A stretch of 64,000 bases of DNA from Niveispirillum cyanobacteriorum. GTDB lineage: Bacteria > Pseudomonadota > Alphaproteobacteria > Azospirillales > Azospirillaceae. Positions 34,973 through 43,692 of this stretch are shown here, piece by piece. The position numbers were made by a program, and so were the translations under genes. The notes under the pieces are model-generated. The model did not search any database. It worked only from the letters and a program-made list of their open reading frames with translations, and was not told the DNA's origin. Numbering within the stretch: the stretch's first letter is position 1; the number at the start of each line of letters is the position of its first letter. The stretch spans positions 1 through 64,000 of the forward strand of contig NZ_CP025613.1 in the NCBI RefSeq assembly GCF_002868735.1, read 5' to 3'.

Positions 34973-36580
34973 TCACGTTCCAAACTGCACAAACGGCACC
35001 GCGCTGAACAGCCGGCGTTCCGCCCCACGCGGGTCATCTGCCATCCGGCATTCACTGTTCAACACCATGGTCTGCCGCCGCGTGAGGTCATAAGGCTCCC
35101 AGGCTGGCAGACCCGGATGGTTGGGGTCGCCCTTGCGAGCCAGCGCGATAAAGGCGTCGGCCAACCGGCCTGCCATGTCCTGCGCCGCCGGCCCTGCCCC
35201 GGTCTCGCTGCCCGGCTGGGCGATATTGTCAAAGGCGAGCGGGATATCCAGCGTGTGATGCGCACCCCATTTGCCGCCGTCGCGCGGGCTGCGGAAATCC
35301 AGCTGGTAGGCCCAGGTGGGTGCCACGCCCGGCGCCTGTTTCGCCCGCGCCTCCAGTTCCTCCACCGCCCCGCGCCAGGACCGGCCCGCCGTAGTGGCGG
35401 CAAAGAACAGGTCCGACGGGCTGTAATGCGGATACAGACGGCGATACTCGGCAATCACGATCTCCGGCGCTATATCCACCCGCATGGCGGGGAACAGCTT
35501 TTCCGGCAACGCGTCCCAGGTCAGGGTAAAGGCCGACGGATCGCCCCCACCGATCAGGCTTCGCGTCTCGTCGTGGGTATTGCCGATGATCATTGGGATA
35601 TTGGCGGATATAGCCGGCGCGTCGGGGAAGAAGGGATGGCGCGGCAGATTGCGCCCATCCATGACCGGACCGGCATAGACACCACCCGACCCCGCCACCG
35701 GGTCCACCGCTTTCAGCCCGGCCTTTACCTGCTCGACTGGCATGGTCAGCAGCGCTTCCGCCCCTGCCCTGTCGGCACTGAGGCCCAGCTGTTTCAGAAC
35801 CGCCACGGCGCGGGACGTGGCGTTGCGCGGGCCACCTGCCGTCACCTGCTGCCCGCTCATGGTGGCAACCTTGTGGAACAGGCCGCGCGCTGCTGGCATG
35901 GCCATCAGGGTGGCGATCTTGGCCCCGCCGCCCGACTGCCCAAACAGCATGACATTGCCGGGGTCGCCGCCAAAAGCTGCGATATTGTCCCGCACCCATT
36001 GCAGGGCCAGGATCAGGTCGAGTTGGCCTGCATTGCCGCTATCGGCAAAGCGCGGATCATCCAGCCCGCCCAGCCGCGCCAGATAGAGATACCCGAACAG
36101 GTTCAGGCGGTGATTGAGGGTGATCACCACCACATCGCCACGCCGGGACAGCCGCGTGCCATCATAAAGTGGGTCCGATCCTGAACCGTTGGCATAGGCA
36201 CCGCCATGGATATAGACCATGACAGGCCGCTTTGCCCCATCGCCCAGGCCCGGCGTCCAGACATTCAGGAACAGGCAATCCTCCGACTGCCGCTCCTCCT
36301 TCGATCCCTGCGGACTGGCATTGCCATACTCTACCGCCTCCACCACGCCTTTCCAGGGCTGCGGCGGCAGCGGGGCCTGAAACCGGCGGGCGGCGGTATC
36401 AGCGCCATAGCGCACACCCTTGAAGACATGGATGCCCTCGACGGTACGACCGCGCACTTTGCCGGCCACGGTCTTCACCACCGGCCCCTTGCCCGTGGCG
36501 GCACCCGCCGACCCCGCCACCATCACCCCCGCCGCCCCTGCCAGCAGCAGCGACCGCCGCGTCAAATCCATCCCGCACAT
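34973..36580 (-). CDS. type B carboxylesterase, Tat-exported
   Basis: A 535-residue esterase of the carboxylesterase/cholinesterase family. A twin-arginine signal (LTRRSLLLAGAAGVMVAGSAGA) directs it to the periplasm. The oxyanion motif YIHGGAYANGSGSD, the nucleophile in MLFGQSGGGAKIATL, an acidic residue in PMIIGNTHDETRSL and the histidine in KWGAHHTLDIPLAF complete the expected active site. EDCLFLNVWTPG is the family's second signature. The start at 36580 follows AAGGGAA; ATG 36604 and ATG 36571 are alternatives. Upstream is a LacI-type palindrome (36630-36643). Natural substrates may be carbohydrate or phenolic esters, but this is not shown. Confidence 0.88.
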   Translation of the reverse strand: MCGMDLTRRSLLLAGAAGVMVAGSAGAATGKGPVVKTVAGKVRGRTVEGIHVFKGVRYGADTAARRFQAPLPPQPWKGVVEAVEYGNASPQGSKEERQSEDCLFLNVWTPGLGDGAKRPVMVYIHGGAYANGSGSDPLYDGTRLSRRGDVVVITLNHRLNLFGYLYLARLGGLDDPRFADSGNAGQLDLILALQWVRDNIAAFGGDPGNVMLFGQSGGGAKIATLMAMPAARGLFHKVATMSGQQVTAGGPRNATSRAVAVLKQLGLSADRAGAEALLTMPVEQVKAGLKAVDPVAGSGGVYAGPVMDGRNLPRHPFFPDAPAISANIPMIIGNTHDETRSLIGGGDPSAFTLTWDALPEKLFPAMRVDIAPEIVIAEYRRLYPHYSPSDLFFAATTAGRSWRGAVEELEARAKQAPGVAPTWAYQLDFRSPRDGGKWGAHHTLDIPLAFDNIAQPGSETGAGPAAQDMAGRLADAFIALARKGDPNHPGLPAWEPYDLTRRQTMVLNSECRMADDPRGAERRLFSAVPFVQFGT

Positions 36581-36629
36581 CCCGTTCCCTTCCCACTGTG
36601 CCATGAGGCTGTTTGGCGGAAACAGTAAT

Positions 36630-36643
36630 TGATACCGGTGTCA
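36630..36643. promoter_or_regulatory. LacI-type palindrome upstream of the carboxylesterase
   Basis: TGATACCGGTGTCA is a 14-base near-perfect palindrome (one mismatched pair) centred on CCGG, a form common for LacI-family operators in alphaproteobacteria. It lies 50 bases before the chosen carboxylesterase start, in the promoter gap. The LacI gene at 47735 is the only such regulator in the window, but there is no evidence linking the two. Confidence 0.5.
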
Positions 36644-36660
36644 GTGCGAAGAAATTTTCG

Positions 36661-36686
36661 CCCCCCGGTATCGACGTACCGGGGGG
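36661..36686 (-). terminator. 10-base-pair hairpin with poly-G tract after the alpha/beta hydrolase
   Basis: CCCCCCGGTA and TACCGGGGGG form a perfect 10-base-pair stem with a TCGACG loop, within a run of ten G. It lies 14 bases past the minus-strand stop at 36700; the minus strand then continues CGAAAATTTCTTC. It fits a terminator separating the hydrolase from the carboxylesterase. Confidence 0.6.
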
Positions 36687-36699
36687 GGGGACCCATACT

Positions 36700-37626
36700 C
36701 TAAGATCTCGCAAAGGTGGCAATATCGGCGTTCAACCGTTCGATATGGGTGATGAAAAGTCCGTGCGGCGCTCCTTCATAGACGGTCAGGCGTGCGCCCC
36801 GCACCAGTTTGGCGGCAGGGCCGGCGCTGATCGGCAAGGGGGCGGAGGCATCGCGGTCGCCATGGATAAACAGCACAGGTTTTGACAGCGCGGACAGTTC
36901 GGGGCGGAAATCCGCCTCCACCATCGCCTTGTTCAAATCGGCAACCGCGCGCAGCGTCGTGGCCATCATGATGTTCTTGATCCAGGTCCGCATGCCCGCA
37001 CTGGTGGCCGGTACCACGAACGGGTCGGCATTGACATCAATCCAGTTTGGAAAATCCGCCTGCATCTGCTTGCGCGCACCGTCGAACATGGCGGCCGGCA
37101 CGCCCGTTGGATTATCGGGCTTGGCCATCAGGCAGGGCAGGGTCGTGGCCAGGAACAGGATACGCCCGATCCGGGCTGCTGCGTCCGCGGTGCCGCGCGA
37201 CAGAAAGCGCACCACCTCCCCCCCACTCATTGAATGGGCGATGATTGTGGCGTCGCGTACATCAAATGCGGCGAGCACAGCCCCCAAGTCCGCCGCCAGC
37301 GTGTCATAGTCGTAACCCCGGCCCGGATCATCAGACCGCCCATGGCCACGCCGGTCATAGGCGATGCAGCGGAATCCCTGACCGCTCAGCGATAGCATCT
37401 GATAGGCCCAGGCCTCCGATGGAAGGGCCCAGCCGGCCAGGAAAACCAGGGTGGCGGGACCATCGCCCCAGCAACGCGCATAAAGGCGTGTGCCGTCTGG
37501 CGCGGTAACGCTGGTTGGGGCGGGGACCGGCGCCTTGTCTGCTGCCTGCGCCGTCGTTCCCACCTGCATGAGGCCAATCATGGCGGTACTGGCCAGTCCG
37601 GTCCGCAAAATGTCTCTTCTGTGCAT
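36700..37626 (-). CDS. exported alpha/beta hydrolase (esterase/haloperoxidase-like)
   Basis: A 308-residue alpha/beta hydrolase with a signal peptide (RRDILRTGLASTAMIGLMQ, then TTAQAA). The active site is complete: nucleophile in ATIIAHSMSGGEVVRF, aspartate in VLFIHGDRDASAPL and histidine in YEGAPHGLFITH. The oxyanion region is FLAGWALPSEAW and the strand motif AYDRRGHGRSDDPGRGYDYD is typical of non-heme haloperoxidase-like esterases. ATG 37626 follows a strong GGAGG; the frame is open further upstream but has no comparable site. It is divergent from an XRE regulator, which probably controls it. The substrate is unknown. Confidence 0.85.
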   Translation of the reverse strand: MHRRDILRTGLASTAMIGLMQVGTTAQAADKAPVPAPTSVTAPDGTRLYARCWGDGPATLVFLAGWALPSEAWAYQMLSLSGQGFRCIAYDRRGHGRSDDPGRGYDYDTLAADLGAVLAAFDVRDATIIAHSMSGGEVVRFLSRGTADAAARIGRILFLATTLPCLMAKPDNPTGVPAAMFDGARKQMQADFPNWIDVNADPFVVPATSAGMRTWIKNIMMATTLRAVADLNKAMVEADFRPELSALSKPVLFIHGDRDASAPLPISAGPAAKLVRGARLTVYEGAPHGLFITHIERLNADIATFARS

Positions 37627-37764
37627 TGCCCGATCCTCCGTGTTGCGGCCAATCTGACACGGGGAAACAGCCGGCGCGATTACCTTGGAGGTCAACGCCG
37701 CCATATTATGGAGCCGCAAGCAAGCATGGGGAGGACACTTGATCCCACGTCTGGAACGGTGGCG

Positions 37765-38592
37765 ATGAAAACAACCCCTGAAATGGTGCCGGCCAATCCG
37801 CTGGGTCTTTTGCTGCGGGCCGCGCGCAAGCGCAGGCATCTGTCACAAATGACCCTGGCGCTGGAGGCGCGTGTCTCCCCCCGGCACCTAAATTTTGTTG
37901 AAACCGGCCGGTCACGGCCCAGCCGACAATTGCTGATGGCACTACTGGATGTGCTGGAAGCATCACCATCGGAACGGAATGCAGCGCTGCTGCATGCTGG
38001 CTTCACAGGGTCCCATTCATCGGCACCACGGGGGAGGGGCGGGGAACGCCAGGCTCTGACCCATCTGGTCTACGGCCATGATCCGTTTCCGGCACTGGTC
38101 TTCGACGCCAACTGGACAATCCTGGAGATGAACCGTGCGGGCGCGTGGCTGGCCGCCCTGGTGATGCCGGATTACATCGGACGTGCCCGGACTGCGGGGA
38201 CGGGGCTGGATATGATTGATGCGGTGGCAGATGCGCAGGGTCTGCTGTCTATGGCGCATGGGCCGGAGAGGGCCGCAGCCGCCCTGCTGGCGCAGTTCGA
38301 GGCGGAAAGCTGGGCCCAGCACCGGCTGCGTTCGCGTGTGGAAAGGTGCGCCGCCGCCCTGCGGGACCGGTACGGAACCCTGCCCGACACACAAGGCAGC
38401 GACCCACACCGCATCGAAATCGCGTTCGCCACCAGCGTCGGTATGCTGGCCTTTTCAAAGGTTCAATGCATCCTGGCCTTGCCACAGGATGTGACGGTTT
38501 CCTCCCCCCGGGCGGAACTCTGGGTGCCCATGGACAGCTTCACACGCCGCACCCTCATAGAGACCGCAGAGGCCTCACCGGAAAACAATTGA
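37765..38592 (+). CDS. XRE-family regulator with MmyB-like ligand domain
   Basis: A 275-residue regulator. The helix-turn-helix is LLRAARKRRHLSQMTLALEARVSPRHLNFVETGRSRPSRQLL, the pattern of XRE proteins carrying the C-terminal MmyB-like PAS domain. That domain starts near HDPFPALVFDANWTILEMNRA, as in the family. ATG 37765 is chosen after GGAA; in-frame ATGs at 37708 and 37726 would lengthen the N-terminus. It is divergent from the exported alpha/beta hydrolase, its probable target. Regulators of this group often sense small hydrophobic compounds and control a neighbouring oxidoreductase or hydrolase. Confidence 0.82.
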   Translation: MKTTPEMVPANPLGLLLRAARKRRHLSQMTLALEARVSPRHLNFVETGRSRPSRQLLMALLDVLEASPSERNAALLHAGFTGSHSSAPRGRGGERQALTHLVYGHDPFPALVFDANWTILEMNRAGAWLAALVMPDYIGRARTAGTGLDMIDAVADAQGLLSMAHGPERAAAALLAQFEAESWAQHRLRSRVERCAAALRDRYGTLPDTQGSDPHRIEIAFATSVGMLAFSKVQCILALPQDVTVSSPRAELWVPMDSFTRRTLIETAEASPENN

Positions 38593-38594
38593 CC

Positions 38595-39128
38595 TCAACC
38601 GGCCAGCTTGAGGTCCTTCTCCCCATCTCCGCCCAGGAAGGTCAGGGTGCGGATGCGGGCGGGGTCGCCATAAAGGTCGAAATTGACCTGGTTGATCTGC
38701 ACGGGGAAAACGTCGCGCAGGATCATGTTGCGTACAGACAGTTTGTCCGGCGGCGCCGTCATGGCCATTTCCTGGTAGACGCGAACCTCTTCCCCATCCA
38801 GTTCCGCTCCCAGCAGTTTAAGCACCAGCGCAGGCCCACCCGGTGGTGTCAGGGCGAACCGCGCCTCCACATAAAGCGACAGCCTAGCCCGATCCTCCAG
38901 TTGCGACAGATCGGGTGTGGGCAACTTGGCGATCTGGTTCAGGGCCATTTCGGCATCATGGGCGTGCAGCGTATGCTCCACCTCCATCAACCCTTTAGCC
39001 CGATTGAATCGGACCAGCGTCAGCGCCGCCTTGGCGCGGTGGGCACGGGCCAGCGGCACCACGCCCAGCAGCAGGCTTGCCCCGGCCAGCGCCAGAAACC
39101 GGCGCCGGCCCCTCTTTACACTCGTCAC
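38595..39128 (-). CDS. DUF6702-like exported protein
   Basis: A 177-residue exported protein of unknown function. The N-terminus has a twin-arginine-like signal (RGRRRFLALAGASLLLGVVPLARA). The mature part begins LTLVRFNRAKGLMEVEHTLHAHDAE, a hallmark of DUF6702-type proteins often found beside M1 metallopeptidases. A beta-rich core (LSLYVEARFALTP, VRVYQEMAMTAP) follows, ending in NFDLYGDPARIRTLTFLGGDG. The start overlaps the aminopeptidase stop by four bases, so the two are translationally coupled and probably work together. It could be an accessory or inhibitor, but nothing in the sequence decides this. Confidence 0.72.
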   Translation of the reverse strand: MTSVKRGRRRFLALAGASLLLGVVPLARAHRAKAALTLVRFNRAKGLMEVEHTLHAHDAEMALNQIAKLPTPDLSQLEDRARLSLYVEARFALTPPGGPALVLKLLGAELDGEEVRVYQEMAMTAPPDKLSVRNMILRDVFPVQINQVNFDLYGDPARIRTLTFLGGDGEKDLKLAG

Positions 39129-41599
39129 TGCTGTCCCCCAGCGGGCGCAAGGGGCACTTCCTTGCCCGGCCCAGCCTTGCCTTCTGCGTCCTTCTTGGCC
39201 TTCAGCTCGACCAGCATGTCGGCCATCAGGTCCTTCTCCTCGTTCTTCATCTTGTACAGTTCAAGACGGGACGAGGCGATCTTGCGCGGATAGGCGTTGT
39301 TGGCGACATTGGCGTCAGCGATTTCCTGGCGCGGATCCAGTTCGATCCCCACCACCTGTTTGGGACGGATCAGCATCTTGGTCACGGTCTGGCTGTTGTA
39401 GCGCCAGATCTCCGCCGGGATCATCACGAACTCCGTGGTCCCGTCGGCATAGGTCAGGCGCAGCGGCAGCGGCATGACCAGACCGCCCTTATTGGCGAAA
39501 TCCACGAAATAGACCCAGTCGCCATCCTTCTCGGCCCGCGCCAGCGCCTCACGCTCCCACGGGTCCAGACCCTCCACCATGTCCGCAAACTTGTTGCGGT
39601 CCTTGTTGGTGGGCGTGAACTTGTCATTCTCGTTATAGAAATCCTTCAGGTCCGGCTCCCGCTCCAGCAGGGTTTTCAGACCCTGCTCGCGGTTATGCAC
39701 CTGGGCCAGCGGCTCGACATTGTCGCGGCGGTACTCATCGCGCTGCAACGGCTTCTCGATATCGGGATTGCCGGTGGAGATGCGGTATTCGCGTACGCCC
39801 GACAAGTCGATATCGACATGGTCGGTCGTATAGAACCAGCCGCGCCAGAACCAGTCCAGGTCGATGCCGGACGCATCCTCCATGCTGCGGAAGAAGTCGG
39901 ACGGGGTCGGGCGCTTGAACTTCCAGCGCTGCGAATATTCGCGGAACGCATGGTCGAACAGTTCGCGGCCCATCACCGTCTCACGCAGGATGGTCAGGGC
40001 CGTCGCCGGCTTGGTATAGGCGTTGGGACCGAATTGCAGCACCGAATCCGACTGTGTCATGATCGGCACCTGACCCTGGCTGGTCATGTAGCTAGTGATC
40101 TCGGCGGGCAAGTTGGGGTTGCGGCGATGCTCGCCGAAATTCTCCTCCCATTCCAGATGCGCGATATTCTGGACAAAGGTGTTCAGACCCTCATCCATCC
40201 AGCTCCATTGCCGTTCGTCCGAATTCACGATCATCGGGTAATAGAAATGCCCGACCTCATGAATGACGACGCCGATCAGGCCATATTTGGCATTGGCGGT
40301 ATAGGTGCGCTTGCCCGTCTTCTTGTCGATATTGGGGCGGTATCCGTTGAAGGTGATCATCGGATACTCCATACCGCCGCCATCCCAGGTATTGACCGAC
40401 TGGGCCGTGGGGTACGGATAGGCAAAGGAATATTTGCTGTAGGTCTTGATCGTGTGCGCCACGGCCCAGGTCGAATATTTCGACCAGAGCGGTTCCGCCT
40501 CGTTCGGATAGAAGGACATAGCCAGGACAGGGTTGCCTGCCGGATTGTCCTGGGTCACCCCCATCGCGTCCCAGATGAACTTGTTGGAACTGGCAAAGGC
40601 GAAATCGCGGACATTCTTGGCCGTGAAGCGCCAGGTCTTGGTCGCCTTGTCCGTTTCCTTCTCATTGGCCAGGGCTTCGTCCGGCGTCACAATGAACATC
40701 GGCTTGTCGGCCTTGGCCGCCTTGGCCAGACGGTCGCGCTGCGTGGCCGTCAGGACATCACCCGGATTCTGCAATTCACCCGATGCGCTGACCAGATGGT
40801 CGGCCGGAACGGTGATGGCGACATCATAATCGCCGAATTCCAGGGTGAATTCGCCCCGGCCCAGGAAGGCCTTGTGCTGCCAGCCGGCATAGTCGGTATA
40901 GGCGGCCATGCGCGGGAACCATTGCGCGATGAAGAACAGGTCCGTGTTGTTGTCGCGGAAATGCTCATACCCGCTGCGCCCGCCGACAATATCCTGATTG
41001 ATGATGTTGTAGGCCCATTCCACCTTGAACCCGACCGACGCACCGGGGGCCAAGGGCCGGGGCAGGTCGATGCGCATCATGGTATCGACCACCGTGAAGG
41101 GCAGCTTGCGCCCCCCATCATCGGTAACGCTGGCGATCTCCATCCCGTACTTGATGTCTTTAAGGGCCTGCACACGCGCCAGCGTGCCATAGCTGATCTG
41201 GTCGCCGCCATCCTTGGCCGGACTGGCCGTGCGGGTCAGTTCGGCTATGGACTTGTCCTTGTAGATGTTCTGGTCCAGCTGCAGCCACAGGTACCGCAGC
41301 GTATCGGGGGAGTTATTGTGGTACTGCACGCTTTGCTTGCCCGTCAGGCGCTTGGAGGCGGCATCCAGCTTCACCTCAATCCGATAATCGGCACGCTGCT
41401 GCCAATATTGGTGGCCCGGCGCGCCCGATGCGGTGCGATAGGTATTGGGGGTGGGAAGGTCGACCTCCAACTGGCGGAACTTGTCCTGCCAGTCGCCCTT
41501 GGTCTGCACAATGGCATCGGCTGCCGCCATGTCGGTCGTTGCCATCGTGGTCGATAACACCAACGCCGTGACCGCCACCCGTCCCCGCCAGTACCCCAT
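39125..41599 (-). CDS. M1-family zinc metallopeptidase, exported
   Basis: An 824-residue exported aminopeptidase-like enzyme with signal peptide (VAVTALVLSTTMATTDMAAA). The zinc site is complete: HEVGH at residues 447-451 and the third ligand Glu470 in WSWMDEGLNTF, exactly 18 residues later. The GAMEN-like substrate motif appears as GGGMEYPMITF near residue 408. Catalytic-domain positions match M1 proteins. The C-terminal 250 residues include a helical region and a beta-rich end (TYADGTTEFVMIPAEIWRYNSQ). It should trim peptides in the periplasm. It is coupled with the DUF6702-like gene downstream. The long opposite-strand frame here is a shadow. Confidence 0.9.
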   Translation of the reverse strand: MGYWRGRVAVTALVLSTTMATTDMAAADAIVQTKGDWQDKFRQLEVDLPTPNTYRTASGAPGHQYWQQRADYRIEVKLDAASKRLTGKQSVQYHNNSPDTLRYLWLQLDQNIYKDKSIAELTRTASPAKDGGDQISYGTLARVQALKDIKYGMEIASVTDDGGRKLPFTVVDTMMRIDLPRPLAPGASVGFKVEWAYNIINQDIVGGRSGYEHFRDNNTDLFFIAQWFPRMAAYTDYAGWQHKAFLGRGEFTLEFGDYDVAITVPADHLVSASGELQNPGDVLTATQRDRLAKAAKADKPMFIVTPDEALANEKETDKATKTWRFTAKNVRDFAFASSNKFIWDAMGVTQDNPAGNPVLAMSFYPNEAEPLWSKYSTWAVAHTIKTYSKYSFAYPYPTAQSVNTWDGGGMEYPMITFNGYRPNIDKKTGKRTYTANAKYGLIGVVIHEVGHFYYPMIVNSDERQWSWMDEGLNTFVQNIAHLEWEENFGEHRRNPNLPAEITSYMTSQGQVPIMTQSDSVLQFGPNAYTKPATALTILRETVMGRELFDHAFREYSQRWKFKRPTPSDFFRSMEDASGIDLDWFWRGWFYTTDHVDIDLSGVREYRISTGNPDIEKPLQRDEYRRDNVEPLAQVHNREQGLKTLLEREPDLKDFYNENDKFTPTNKDRNKFADMVEGLDPWEREALARAEKDGDWVYFVDFANKGGLVMPLPLRLTYADGTTEFVMIPAEIWRYNSQTVTKMLIRPKQVVGIELDPRQEIADANVANNAYPRKIASSRLELYKMKNEEKDLMADMLVELKAKKDAEGKAGPGKEVPLAPAGGQQ

Positions 41600-41892
41600 T
41601 CATACCCCCCGCGTCACGGCCGGGCCCCTTGTCCGGAGGGACCCGCTGCCGACAAGGCTCTGATAATGCTTGGACGTTTAAATCCCGCAAAGCACAAACA
41701 AAGGCAAAACCGGCGGAATATTGTAACGCTTCGGTAACAGGAAGCAGGTGCGGATCAATAATTGCCGTAACGGCAAGTGTCGCGGCCCTTCGGGAATCGC
41801 GGGGCGGCCTTAACCCTGTGTCGGGGCTTCTGTCCTTACCAAAGGGGCATGAACCGCCTATCATCCGCGCTTTCTGGAAACGGGGGCATCGT

Positions 41893-42660
41893 ATGCGGGA
41901 CGGGTTTGCCATGCGTGGCGACTGGCGACATGACGTGATCGTGGTGACCTTGGCCGTTGATGGCCTTGGCACGCGGGATCTGGCGCCGTTGTCGCACACG
42001 CTGGACCGGGCCGAACGCGACCGCGCGGCCCGTTTCCAGTTTGATGCCGACCGTAACGCTTACATCGCGGCCCACGGCCTGACCCGCCTGTTCCTGGGTG
42101 CCTGGACGGGCCGCGCCGCCGGTTCACTGGCCTTCAATGCCGGCCCCTATGGCAAGCCGGTGCTGGTACGTGGCGGTGCCTCCTTCAACCTCTCACACAC
42201 CCGCTCCATGGTGGCCGTCGCTGTCGCGGCACAGGGTGAGGTGGGGGTGGATATCGAACCGCTGGTGCCCAACCGCACCGTGGAACTGGATATCGCCGAC
42301 CGCTGGTTCTCACCCCAGGAAGTGGCGCAGATCGCCGCTGAGGAGGATGAGGATGCCAAGCGCACCCGCTTCATGCGCATCTGGAACCTGAAGGAAGCGG
42401 TGATCAAGGCCACCGGCCGCGGCCTGTCACAGGAACTGACCGCCTTCACCGTCACCCCGCCCAAGGCCGACGCCGCCCCCGTTCTGACAACGGAAGAGGA
42501 ATGGCTGCGCGCCGGCGACTGGCGCCTGTCGCAGTGGGATGTGGACGGCCATGTCCTGGCAGCCGCCAGCCTGAACGGCCCCCCCGGCACCCTGCGTCAC
42601 CTGCGCGTCACCGCCGACGGTCTGGCCGCCTTGGCTGACGGCGCGCCGATTCTGGTTTAA
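41893..42660 (+). CDS. Sfp-type 4'-phosphopantetheinyl transferase
   Basis: A 255-residue enzyme that moves phosphopantetheine from CoA to a carrier-protein serine. All three motifs are present: FNLSHTRSMVAVAVA, VGVDIEPLVP with the magnesium aspartate and glutamate, and RIWNLKEAVIKATGRGL. This length and layout fit the broad-range Sfp/EntD group for polyketide or peptide synthetases rather than AcpS. There is no synthetase in the window, so it is an orphan serving genes elsewhere. ATG 41893 follows GGGGG; ATG 41911 is an alternative. The 293-base gap upstream shows no further gene. Confidence 0.88.
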   Translation: MRDGFAMRGDWRHDVIVVTLAVDGLGTRDLAPLSHTLDRAERDRAARFQFDADRNAYIAAHGLTRLFLGAWTGRAAGSLAFNAGPYGKPVLVRGGASFNLSHTRSMVAVAVAAQGEVGVDIEPLVPNRTVELDIADRWFSPQEVAQIAAEEDEDAKRTRFMRIWNLKEAVIKATGRGLSQELTAFTVTPPKADAAPVLTTEEEWLRAGDWRLSQWDVDGHVLAAASLNGPPGTLRHLRVTADGLAALADGAPILV

Positions 42661-43530
42661 TCACACCCCCGCCACCAACGGCCACGCCGCCTTGCACCGT
42701 TCGGAGAACAGGCGCAGATGGCCGATGGCCGTCACGCCCACCTCCTGAGGCTTCACCACCAGATGGCTGATGGTGGCGGCGGGGAAGAAGGCCGCATGGT
42801 CGCGCACCACCGGTGGCGGGATCATGGGATCATCGGCCACGGCGATCAGCCGCACCTCCCCCGTCATGCGGGTCAGGTCCGGTTGCGGCAGGGCGCGGCC
42901 CCAATCACGGCGGTAAAAGCCGCGCGTGGTGCACCAGCGCCGCCATTGCCAGAAGGCGCGCGCCGGCAGATCCTCCCCCTGCCCCAGGATGCGGCCCGGC
43001 AGATAGCCCAGCAGCAGCGTTGCCACAGGCCCCAGCACGAACCAGAAGGCCGCCGCCTTGCCGATATAATGCATCGGATGCCGGGTCCAGTGTGAGGGGC
43101 CGGTCGCCACCGTCGTCAGGCGCCGCACCCGATCGGCCCTTTCATGGAACGGCAAGCCCATACCGCCCAGCGAATGCCCCACCACCTCCAGCGGCAGATC
43201 CGCGAAACGGTCGGCCAGCCAGTCCAGGGCCGCTGCCTGATCGGTCACGGCCCAGTCGCCCATGTCCGACCGCGCCACGCGCACCGACCCCCGCGCCGAC
43301 TGCCCGCAATCCCGGTAATCATAGATTAGCACCGCCGCCTGCCGCGCAGCCGCCAGCCAAGCCGCGAACTTCGCATAATAATCGCGCGGCACACCCGTCG
43401 CCCCATGCAGCACGATGGCCAGTATCGGCTCCACGTCCGGCAGGAACAGGCGGCCCGCCAAGGTCCAGCCATCGGCGGTGGCAAGGGTGACTTGCTGCTC
43501 GGTCTGCGGGGCGCTCACGGGATCGCTCAT
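42661..43530 (-). CDS. alpha/beta fold hydrolase (COG4757-like)
   Basis: A 289-residue cytoplasmic alpha/beta hydrolase. It starts near TLATADGWTLAGRLFLPD. The oxyanion motif is AIVLHGATGVPRDYY, the strand AVLIYDYRDCGQSARGS, and the nucleophile in LEVVGHSLGGMGLPF. The distal histidine lies in TAIGHLRLFSER and the aspartate in AVADDPMIPPPVV. This pattern matches the predicted hydrolases of COG4757, whose substrates are unknown. ATG 43530 is used (GGATGGTG before it); ATG 43539 adds three residues. Its stop abuts the phosphopantetheinyl transferase stop directly (convergent, no gap). Confidence 0.82.
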   Translation of the reverse strand: MSDPVSAPQTEQQVTLATADGWTLAGRLFLPDVEPILAIVLHGATGVPRDYYAKFAAWLAAARQAAVLIYDYRDCGQSARGSVRVARSDMGDWAVTDQAAALDWLADRFADLPLEVVGHSLGGMGLPFHERADRVRRLTTVATGPSHWTRHPMHYIGKAAAFWFVLGPVATLLLGYLPGRILGQGEDLPARAFWQWRRWCTTRGFYRRDWGRALPQPDLTRMTGEVRLIAVADDPMIPPPVVRDHAAFFPAATISHLVVKPQEVGVTAIGHLRLFSERCKAAWPLVAGV

Positions 43531-43692
43531 TTTCACCATCCGGGGTTTGGAGAGAGGATCATAACGAACGGTCGTGCTTATATCAATCCCGACAGGTTAT
43601 TACCTATAAGGCGCAATATCATTGCGGCTCCACTTGACCATGCGACAGTCCCACCGCCATAAATATCGTCAGGGGCGATATGGGGCGTAGAT

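Noticed and set aside
39077-41557. 826-codon open frame on the plus strand
   Set aside because: Antisense to the M1 peptidase gene, which has an intact zinc site and signal peptide. No motif or ribosome site supports the plus-strand frame.
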